64,000 nucleotides of DNA, taken from NCBI RefSeq assembly GCF_023156235.1, contig NZ_JAKZAI010000006.1, positions 176,603 to 240,602 of the forward strand, written 5' to 3'. How positions within the stretch are numbered: position 1 is the first letter of the stretch; each line of letters opens with the position of its first letter. This document shows, in pieces, positions 57,501-64,000 of the stretch. The position numbers and the translations under genes are program-made. Source of the stretch: Marinobacter goseongensis (GTDB lineage: Bacteria > Pseudomonadota > Gammaproteobacteria > Pseudomonadales > Oleiphilaceae). Below the pieces are notes generated by a model. That model was not told the origin of the DNA. It did no database searches and worked only from the letters and a program-made list of their open reading frames with translations.

Positions 57501-58685
57501 ATGCAAATCCAACGACACACCGATCGCAGGCAATGGCGGCGTTTGCTGCTGTCTACTGCGGTCTCCACGGTGTTCTTTACCGGTGCCGTAAGTGCGGGGC
57601 AATGTCTGAATGGGGAACTGCGCGCGCCCGTGGGTTATTACCAGGGGCCAGCAGAGAAAGATGGCGGCGATTACGACTGCGAGCGCGTGGAACCTCATGA
57701 GGGTTCGCTGTCGCTGACCAGCAAGTATCGGGGCAGTGACAACGCACGGAACGAGCTCAACAAGGACGCCTACGAGGAGTACAAACAGGCGACCCGTAAC
57801 GTGCGGCGGTTCGAGAAAGTGGTGGTTGCTGCGGCGGACGATTACCAGATCGACGGTGACGGCCCGGCGGCTCTCGATTGCGTCATGGACAATCTGGATG
57901 CCTGGGCGCAGGCCGATGCGCTGTTGACCGACGACATAAACCACGTCGGTCAGGCGGTGCGCAAATGGGCGCTGGCCGCTTCCGCGAACGCCTACACCCG
58001 CATGCTCGCCTCCGCGCCTGCGGAGGCGCTTGACTTGCGACGCACGGGTCGGATCGAAACGTGGTTCCGTAAGCTCAGTGACGGTGTGCGCGGCTATTAC
58101 ACCGATCGGGAGCCACGCAAAGTCAACAACCACGACTACTGGGCAGCCTGGGCCGTGCAGTCTTCGGCGGTTGCAACACAAGACTGCGGAGATTGGAACT
58201 GGTCCATGGCCAAGTTCGATGAAGCCATGGGCCAGATCAATCGCGACGGTTACCTGCCGAAAGAGTTGAGCCGTGAAACCCGCGCCCTTGAATACATGAA
58301 TTACGCCATGCAGCCGCTCACCATGATTGCGGTGCTTGCAGAAGTGAATGGCGTGTCGGTTTACGACCGCTACAGCGACGTGTTTGCGCCGATGGTGCGG
58401 AATGTGATTTCAGGGCTGGAGGATCCGCAGCGGATTCGGGCGATCACCGGCCATGAGCAAGAGGTTGACGGCCTGTATGAGGCCTGGTCGCTGGCCTGGA
58501 TGGAACCCTGGCAGGCGACTTGGGGCGCGATGGAGGGTATTCCGGAATTTCTGGACGAGCTCCGGCCCATGAAGTCCACCCGGCTGGGTGGCGACATTTC
58601 CTATCTGTACAGAATTAACCCGCTGTGGCCAGAAGGCTCGCAGCCTAATCCACCCAGCAATATCTGGCTAACCAAAGGTTGGTAA
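57501..58685 (+). CDS. algL: Alginate lyase
   Basis: Periplasmic PL5 lyase (394 aa) that degrades mis-exported alginate. The ATG at 57501 follows AAGGGG at a good distance. Signal peptide ends near VSAGQCL. The active-site stretch is KVNNHDYWAAWAVQSSAVA (Asn-His) and SRETRALEYMNYAMQPL (Arg and Tyr). Length and motif order fit AlgL. A Twin-Arg-like RRQWRRLLL precedes the hydrophobic segment, but the canonical RRxFLK is not matched. Followed by a hairpin and algA. Confidence 0.94.
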   Translation: MQIQRHTDRRQWRRLLLSTAVSTVFFTGAVSAGQCLNGELRAPVGYYQGPAEKDGGDYDCERVEPHEGSLSLTSKYRGSDNARNELNKDAYEEYKQATRNVRRFEKVVVAAADDYQIDGDGPAALDCVMDNLDAWAQADALLTDDINHVGQAVRKWALAASANAYTRMLASAPAEALDLRRTGRIETWFRKLSDGVRGYYTDREPRKVNNHDYWAAWAVQSSAVATQDCGDWNWSMAKFDEAMGQINRDGYLPKELSRETRALEYMNYAMQPLTMIAVLAEVNGVSVYDRYSDVFAPMVRNVISGLEDPQRIRAITGHEQEVDGLYEAWSLAWMEPWQATWGAMEGIPEFLDELRPMKSTRLGGDISYLYRINPLWPEGSQPNPPSNIWLTKGW

Positions 58686-58715
58686 CGGGCGCTGGTTTTT
58701 ACGAGGCGCCGGTTA
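58683..58715. promoter_or_regulatory. Intercistronic hairpin between algL and algA
   Basis: TAACGGGCGC (58683-58692, including the algL stop TAA) and GCGCCGGTTA (58706-58715) pair with one mismatch. Loop is 13 bases. A second weaker stem, GTCCGCC (60242-60248) with GGCGGAC (60267-60273), lies between algA and algC. Both may pause or stabilise the long alginate message. Confidence 0.45.
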
Positions 58716-58767
58716 ATCAGAACCGACGATTATGCTGTTCGTCACATCAGAGCAAAGGAGCAATAAC

Positions 58768-60231
58768 ATGATTCCAGTCATACTTTCCGGTGGTAACGGT
58801 TCACGACTTTGGCCCCTGTCGCGGCAGGCTTATCCCAAACAGTTTCTGCCGCTAGTGGCCGAGCAGAGCATGCTGCAGGAGACACTGTGCAGGCTGCCAG
58901 TCGCTGAGGTAGAGGCCCCGGTGGTGGTGGCCAATAACGAACACCGCTTCATCGTCAAAGAGCAATTGGACGCCATCGGTCGCAAGCCGTTGTCGATACT
59001 GCTGGAGCCGTTTGGTCGAAACACGGCACCCGCAGTGGCGCTGGCCGCCATCGAAGTCGCGCGGCAGGATCCTAAGGCCATTATGTTGGTGCTGCCGGCG
59101 GACCACGCCATCGAGGATGTGGAGGCCTTCCAGCATGCAGTGGCCAGAGGCCAGGATGCGGCCAGAGCCGGAGGGCTGGTGTTGTTCGGGATAACCCCCA
59201 CCCGCCCGGAAACCGGATACGGCTACATTGCGGCGGGTCAGTCGGAGGGCGCACCCGGGGCGGCCCGCCCGGTATCGCGCTTCATTGAGAAGCCCGATGC
59301 GGAAAAAGCCGCGGCCCTGCTGTCTGCCGGTGGCTACTACTGGAACAGCGGTATGTTCATGTTCCGGGCCGACGCCTACCTGGCTGAGCTCAAGAAACAC
59401 AGCCCGGACATTTACGACACCTGCCTGCTGGCCGCCCGCAGCTTTGAACGGGATATGGAGTTCACGCGAATTCCCGCCGAAATTTTTGAGCATTGCCCGG
59501 ATGACTCCGTCGATTATGCGGTGATGGAGAAAACCTCCAAGGCGGTGCTGGTGCCTATGGACGCCGGCTGGAGCGATGTTGGTTCCTGGTCAGCCATATG
59601 GGATGTCAGCGACAAGGACGAGGACGCCAATGCCATTCTGGGCGATGCCTGCATGGAAGACAGCAGTAATTGTGTGGTGCACACATCGGACAAGCTGGTG
59701 AGCATGCTGGGTGTGCAGGACCTGGTGGTGGTGGACACCAAAGACGCCTTGATGATCGCCCACCGCGACAGAGTGCAGGATGTGAAAAAGCTGGTGAATC
59801 GGCTAAATGCCGAGGAACGTCCGGAAACCCGCAACCACAGGCAGGTGTTCCGTCCGTGGGGCAGTTACGACAGTATCGATAGCGGCAACCGCTTTCAGGT
59901 CAAGCGCATTACCGTCAAGCCGGGGGAACGCCTGTCTTTGCAGAAGCATCACCACCGCGCAGAACACTGGATCATTGTGCGCGGCACAGCTGAAGTCACG
60001 CGTGGAGAGGAGACATTTCTGCTGTCAGAGAACGAATCCACCTACATTCCCATCGGTGAGGTGCACCGGCTTTTCAATCCCGGGTGCATCCCGCTGGAGC
60101 TGATTGAAGTCCAGTCCGGTGCCTACCTCGGTGAAGATGATATCGAGCGTCTGGATGATCGTTATGGGCGTGCGACACCGGCACCGACGGTTGAGGAAGA
60201 GCAGATCCCTCTGATGTCGGAAAAGGTGTAA
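58768..60231 (+). CDS. algA: Mannose-1-phosphate guanylyltransferase/mannose-6-phosphate isomerase
   Basis: Bifunctional enzyme (487 aa) for the first and third steps of GDP-mannose formation. The ATG at 58768 has AAGGAG upstream. The N-terminal guanylyltransferase motif is VILSGGNGSRLWPLSRQAYP with KQFLPL. FIEKPDAEKAAALL is also conserved. The C-terminal cupin domain holds the isomerase metal ligands (LSLQKHHHRAEHWIIVRGTAE and EVHRLFNPG). Length agrees with Pseudomonas AlgA. It precedes algC. Confidence 0.96.
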   Translation: MIPVILSGGNGSRLWPLSRQAYPKQFLPLVAEQSMLQETLCRLPVAEVEAPVVVANNEHRFIVKEQLDAIGRKPLSILLEPFGRNTAPAVALAAIEVARQDPKAIMLVLPADHAIEDVEAFQHAVARGQDAARAGGLVLFGITPTRPETGYGYIAAGQSEGAPGAARPVSRFIEKPDAEKAAALLSAGGYYWNSGMFMFRADAYLAELKKHSPDIYDTCLLAARSFERDMEFTRIPAEIFEHCPDDSVDYAVMEKTSKAVLVPMDAGWSDVGSWSAIWDVSDKDEDANAILGDACMEDSSNCVVHTSDKLVSMLGVQDLVVVDTKDALMIAHRDRVQDVKKLVNRLNAEERPETRNHRQVFRPWGSYDSIDSGNRFQVKRITVKPGERLSLQKHHHRAEHWIIVRGTAEVTRGEETFLLSENESTYIPIGEVHRLFNPGCIPLELIEVQSGAYLGEDDIERLDDRYGRATPAPTVEEEQIPLMSEKV

Positions 60232-60314
60232 CTGCGGCCGGGTCCGCCGGGTCGTTGCAGCGGCGTGGCGGACAGTGCTTCACCCCTGACCAAAGGTTTA
60301 ATGGAGAAACCGTT

Positions 60315-61670
60315 ATGGACGTGTCCTGTTTTAAAGCTTACGACCTTCGTGGCCGGGTGCCCGACCAACTCAACCCCGAGTTGGCCGAAAGGATCGGGCG
60401 ATCCTACGTAAGGCTGACCAACGCCCGCCGGGTGGTTGTCGGATACGACATCCGCTTGTCGAGTCCTGACATTGCGGCGGCCCTGAGCTCGGGCTTGATG
60501 GCGGCCGGTGCAACGGTGTACGACATCGGCCTTTGTGGCACCGAGCAGGTCTATTTTGCCACCAGCCACTACGATATGGACGGTGGCATCATGGTGACGG
60601 CCAGCCACAACCCGAAGGATCACAACGGAATGAAGCTGGTCGGCCGTGAATCGCGCCCCATCAGTTCCGACAACGGCTTGAATGCCATTCGCGACAGGGT
60701 CCCGCTGCCGTTTGAAGATGCGCCCGTGCGAGGGCGCCTTGAGCACCTCGACGTTGAGGCGGACTACATCAAACACCTGCTCGGCTACATTGATGTCAAC
60801 GCGATCAAACCCCTCAAGGTTGTGGTGAACGCCGGAAACGGCGGCGCCGGCGAGGTCATTGATACTCTGGCGCGCTGGCTGCCGTTCGAGTTCATCCGGC
60901 TCCACCATGAGCCAGACGGGCAGTTCCCCAATGGCGTGCCAAATCCGTTGCTGGAGGAGAACCGGGCCATCACCGCGGAGGCGGTTGTGCGTGAGGGCGC
61001 GGATATGGGCATCGCCTGGGATGGCGATTACGACCGCTGCTTTTTCTTTGACGAGAACGGTCGCTTTATCGAGGGCTATTACATTGTGGGGCTTCTGGCA
61101 GATCAGTTTCTGCGCAAAGCCGGCAGAGGCAGAGTCATCCACGATCCCCGGCTGACCTGGAATACCCGGGAAATGGTCCGGGCGGCGGGCGGCATCCCCA
61201 TTGAAAGCAAGACCGGGCACGCGTTCATCAAGCAACGTATGCGTGAAGAGGATGCGCTGTATGGGGGCGAGATGAGCGCCCATCATTATTTCCGCGACTT
61301 TGCCTACTGTGACAGCGGCATGATCCCCTGGCTCCTGGTGGCTGAACGCCTGAGCCAGACCGGTCAGACCCTGTCATCGCTGATCGACGCCCGCATCGAC
61401 GCGTATCCGGCCAGCGGCGAAATCAATCGCACCATTGCTGATCCGGCCGCACTGATTGCGCATATCGAGGACATCTACGGTACGGATGCGGAGTCGGTCA
61501 GCCACGTTGATGGACTGAGCGTTGAGTTCGAACATTGGCGCTTCAACCTTCGGATGTCGAATACCGAGCCTCTGGTGCGACTGAATGTGGAGTCGCGGGG
61601 GGATAAAGCTCTGATGCAGGAAAAGACGGCGGAACTATTGGAGGCGATGGAGCGAATGAACAAGGCCTGA
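60315..61670 (+). CDS. algC: Phosphomannomutase/phosphoglucomutase
   Basis: Interconverts mannose-6-phosphate and mannose-1-phosphate (451 aa), linking AlgA's two activities. The ATG at 60315 has GGAGA upstream. The phosphoserine motif is MVTASHNPKDHNGMKLV, the metal loop is AWDGDYDRCFFFDENG, the sugar-binding loop is GGEMSAHHYFRDF, and the phosphate-binding loop is RMSNTEPLVRLNVES. This is ManB/CpsG-type. In Pseudomonas algC lies elsewhere in the genome. Here it ends the alginate operon. Confidence 0.93.
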   Translation: MDVSCFKAYDLRGRVPDQLNPELAERIGRSYVRLTNARRVVVGYDIRLSSPDIAAALSSGLMAAGATVYDIGLCGTEQVYFATSHYDMDGGIMVTASHNPKDHNGMKLVGRESRPISSDNGLNAIRDRVPLPFEDAPVRGRLEHLDVEADYIKHLLGYIDVNAIKPLKVVVNAGNGGAGEVIDTLARWLPFEFIRLHHEPDGQFPNGVPNPLLEENRAITAEAVVREGADMGIAWDGDYDRCFFFDENGRFIEGYYIVGLLADQFLRKAGRGRVIHDPRLTWNTREMVRAAGGIPIESKTGHAFIKQRMREEDALYGGEMSAHHYFRDFAYCDSGMIPWLLVAERLSQTGQTLSSLIDARIDAYPASGEINRTIADPAALIAHIEDIYGTDAESVSHVDGLSVEFEHWRFNLRMSNTEPLVRLNVESRGDKALMQEKTAELLEAMERMNKA

Positions 61671-61717
61671 GTGTCGGCATGGGCACCGGGCCGGGCCCGC
61701 CGGCGTGTCATTTTTTA
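61671..61717 (+). terminator. Possible terminator after algC
   Basis: A very GC-rich stretch with a short stem (GCCGG 61690-61694, CCGGC 61700-61704) is followed seven bases later by six T (61711-61716). Placement after algC fits the end of the alginate operon. The stem is short, so the call is weak. Confidence 0.35.
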
Positions 61718-61817
61718 TCAAATTATCTGCACGGTTATGTCATGGCGCTCGGCTTCGGACTGGGACAGACTGATCATCGACGATCCAGTTTGAACCGTTC
61801 ACCAGCGGGAGCGCCCC

Positions 61818-62969
61818 ATGACCAGCGTTGTTGATAAAGAAGAACTCGACATGTTCCGGGAGTCTGTCATCAAGGCTCTGGAAACCGAAGTGGCCCCGCA
61901 CTACGAGGCCTGGGAAAAGTCTGGCATTGTGCCGCGTGAGCTCTGGAACATCCTGGGCAACGCCGGCATGCTGTGTGTGGACGTGCCCGAGGAGTGTGGT
62001 GGCTGTGGTGCACCGTTTCAGTACTCGGTGGTGGTGGGCGAGGAAATGGCCCGGATGGGTTTCGGTGCGCTGTCCACCAACGCCATGGTGCACTCGGACA
62101 TCGTAGCCCCGTACCTGAGTCACCTTGGCAACGAGGCGCAACGCCAACAGTGGTTGCCGAAAATGGTCTCCGGTGAGGCGGTGGGTGCAATCGCCATGAC
62201 CGAACCCGGTGCCGGCAGTGACCTGCAGGCGATTCGCACCAGCGCGGTGAAAGTCGGGGAGGATTACATCCTCAACGGTTCCAAGACCTTTATCACCAAC
62301 GGTCAGCACGCCGATATGGTGATTGTGGCGGCCAAAACCGATCCCAAAGCCGGTGCTCGGGGCATCAGCCTGTTCCTGGTGGATACCTCGTTGCCGGGCT
62401 TCAGCAAGGGCCGTAACCTCGACAAGATTGGCCAGCACTCCGGTGATACCTCGGAGTTGTTTTTCGCCGACATGCGCATTCCCGCCTCGGCCCTGCTGGG
62501 CGAGGCGGGTCAGGGGTTCCTGTACCTGATGCGTGAGTTGCCCCGCGAACGCCTGGTGATCGGCGCCCTCGGCGTTGCCGCTGCGCGGGGTTCCCTCGAC
62601 CTGACCATTGCTTACGCCCAGGAGCGAGAACTGTTTGGCCAGAAACTGGCCCAGTTGCAGAATACCCGCTTCGAAATTGCCCGCATGGAAACGGATTACC
62701 GCATCAACAAGGCGTTTGTGGACCAGTGCATCCGCGAATACGAGGACGGTAGGCTGGATGCCCCCACCGCGTCCATGGCCAAGTACAGTGCCACCGAGAT
62801 GCAATGTAGGGTGGCTGACGGTTGCCTGCAGCTGTTCGGTGGCTACGGCTACACGACGGAATACCCGATTTCGCGGAACTTTATCGATGCCCGGGTACAG
62901 CGCATCTACGGTGGAACTTCAGAAGTGATGAAAGAGATCATTGCCCGTTCGGTGCTGGGCAAAGCGTGA
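61818..62969 (+). CDS. Acyl-CoA dehydrogenase, long-chain-like
   Basis: FAD-dependent acyl-CoA dehydrogenase of 383 aa. Family motifs are AIAMTEPGAGSDLQAIRTSA, GSKTFITNGQHADMVIVAAK and VQRIYGGTSEVMKEIIARSV. The medium-chain catalytic Glu position (YEGT) is Gly here, and a Glu in LPRERLVIGALG could be the base, as in long-chain and isovaleryl types. It is on the same strand as algC but separated by a likely terminator. It lies 13 bp before the truncated thiolase, so the two probably formed a fatty acid beta-oxidation pair. Confidence 0.9.
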   Translation: MTSVVDKEELDMFRESVIKALETEVAPHYEAWEKSGIVPRELWNILGNAGMLCVDVPEECGGCGAPFQYSVVVGEEMARMGFGALSTNAMVHSDIVAPYLSHLGNEAQRQQWLPKMVSGEAVGAIAMTEPGAGSDLQAIRTSAVKVGEDYILNGSKTFITNGQHADMVIVAAKTDPKAGARGISLFLVDTSLPGFSKGRNLDKIGQHSGDTSELFFADMRIPASALLGEAGQGFLYLMRELPRERLVIGALGVAAARGSLDLTIAYAQERELFGQKLAQLQNTRFEIARMETDYRINKAFVDQCIREYEDGRLDAPTASMAKYSATEMQCRVADGCLQLFGGYGYTTEYPISRNFIDARVQRIYGGTSEVMKEIIARSVLGKA

Positions 62970-62982
62970 GTGAGGAAAGGAT

Positions 62983-63921
62983 ATGAGCGATAGCAGCGTA
63001 GTGATTGCCGGTTCCGCCCGCACCCCCATGGGCAGCATGATGGGTTCGTTGAGTTCGGTTCGTTCCCCGGCACTGGGGGCGGTGTCGATCAGGGCTGCGA
63101 TCGAGCGTTCCGGGATTCAGCCGGCCGATATTCAGGAAGTAATCATGGGCTGCGTGTTGCCGGCCGGATTGGGGCAGGCACCCGCGCGGCAGGCTTCTCG
63201 TGCCTCTGGCGTCCCTGACAGCAGCGGTTGCACCACCATCAACAAAATGTGTGGCTCCGGTATGCAGGCGGTGATCATGGCCCACGACCAGATCCGAGCC
63301 GGTACCAACCGCATCATGATTGCCGGCGGCATGGAAAACATGAGCCAGGCTCCGTACCTGTTGCCCCAAGCCCGTGGCGGTATGCGCATGGGCCACGGCC
63401 AGGTGATGGACAGCATGTTCCTGGACGGTCTGGAAGACGCCTACGAGGGCGGGTTGATGGGAGTGTTCGCGCAACGCACGGCGGACGAGTACGACATCAG
63501 CCGCCGGGCTATGGACGAATTCGCCATCGCTTCGCTACAGAAGTCCCTGGCGGCCATCGAGAACGGCTGGTTCCGCGATGAGATCGTACCGGTCACGGTC
63601 GCCGGCCGCAGCGGCGACACCGAGGTGGACATGGACGAGCAGCCGGGCAACGCCAAACCGGAGAAAATCCCACACCTGAAGCCGGCCTTCGCCAGAGGTG
63701 GCTCGGTCACCGCCGCCAACTCCAGTTCCATCAGCGACGGCGCTTCCGCCCTGGTACTGGCCTCCGCCGCCGAAGCTGACGCCCGTGGCCTGACACCCCA
63801 GGCCCGCATCGTCGCCCACGCCACCCACGCCCGGCTGCCGGCCGAGTTCACCCTGGCCCCCATCGGCGCCATCGAGAAGGTCCTGAAAAAAGGTTCATCG
63901 CGGGTTAGCGTGAAAAAGTAG
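62983..63921 (+). pseudogene. Acetyl-CoA acetyltransferase (thiolase), 3' end disrupted
   Basis: The first ~303 residues are a thiolase: N-terminal VIAGSARTPMGSM, the acyl-carrying Cys in INKMCGSGMQAVIMA, and GGMENMSQAPYLL. After GAIEKVLKK the normal sequence (about 90 residues including the catalytic His and the second Cys) is absent. The frame instead runs nine unrelated residues to a stop at 63921. Thiolases are near 392 aa, so this copy should be inactive unless another copy exists. The join at about base 63891 coincides with foreign-looking DNA. Confidence 0.8.
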
Positions 63922-64000
63922 GAGACGGCGGTAAAACCGGTTAGTTTTGAGTTCGCCAAAACAACAAACCTGACCGACTCACCGCCGTCCCTATGAATGC
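63892..64000 (+). mobile_element. Probable insertion sequence end (partial, runs off the window)
   Basis: From 63892 the DNA no longer encodes thiolase. It contains perfect inverted arms GACGGCGGT (63924-63932) and ACCGCCGTC (63981-63989), a smaller inner GTTTTG/CAAAAC pair, and a candidate start ATG at 63993, six bases from the edge. This is how the left end of an IS element with its transposase start would look. The transposase is not in the window, so the family cannot be named. Confidence 0.4.

Overview
This 64 kb window is chromosomal DNA from a GC-rich gammaproteobacterium. The gene set (alginate operon, phosphite oxidation operon, leucine catabolism operon, polyamine uptake and oxidation) and the protein sequences point to a marine Marinobacter-like member of the Pseudomonadales. 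That placement is inferred from gene content, not from a marker gene. Genes are dense, only one gap exceeds 300 bp (43515-44230), and no tRNA or rRNA gene was seen.

Region 1 (1-9521) is a polyamine module: a PotG-like ATPase (cut by the window edge) and PotF binding protein for uptake, then a PuuA-like gamma-glutamylputrescine synthetase, a PuuC-like aldehyde dehydrogenase and a PuuB-like oxidase for catabolism. A PAS-GGDEF diguanylate cyclase and a secreted glycerophosphodiester phosphodiesterase lie between them. The phosphodiesterase has a candidate PhoB box. Region 2 (9607-21749) holds a RIO kinase, a phytoene-desaturase/retinol-saturase-like flavoprotein, an RND efflux adaptor and pump, a small secreted DUF7282 protein next to an ECF sigma/anti-sigma pair, a PepSY membrane protein with a DUF2946 protein, an SDR and an NTF2-like protein.

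Region 3 (21752-26540) is the highlight for phosphorus metabolism: a complete ptxABCDE phosphite uptake and oxidation operon (phosphite ABC transporter, phosphite dehydrogenase, LysR regulator). It is preceded by three TGACA/TGTCA half-sites at exact 11-bp spacing, the layout of a PhoB box, and flanked at its 3' end by a decayed DUF305 gene fragment. The dehydrogenase keeps all catalytic residues but has Gln-Pro where the Pseudomonas stutzeri enzyme has the NAD-selecting Glu175-Ala176. Region 4 (26557-33729) carries assorted genes: a FAD oxidoreductase, an MFS transporter, a TauD/TfdA-like dioxygenase, a lipoprotein hydrolase and a DUF3391-HD-GYP c-di-GMP phosphodiesterase.

Region 5 (33744-43514) is the liu operon for leucine/isovalerate catabolism (liuR-A-B-C-D-E plus an acyl-CoA synthetase), with a clear LiuR-type palindrome TTTACGT-AA-ACGTAAA between liuR and a divergent SDR gene. 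A striking multi-hairpin intergenic element sits between liuA and liuB. Region 6 (44231-61670) is a full alginate operon in a rearranged order: algD-8-44-K-E-G-I-J-F-X-L-A-C. In Pseudomonas, algX and algL follow algG, and algC is unlinked. A long AT-rich leader precedes algD and a strong hairpin separates algD from alg8. Region 7 (61818-64000) has an acyl-CoA dehydrogenase and a thiolase whose 3' end is replaced by unrelated DNA, probably the end of an insertion sequence that runs off the window.

Three parts of the window touch c-di-GMP: the GGDEF enzyme, the HD-GYP enzyme and the PilZ domain of Alg44. Two parts touch PhoB-type phosphate control: ptx and the glycerophosphodiesterase.
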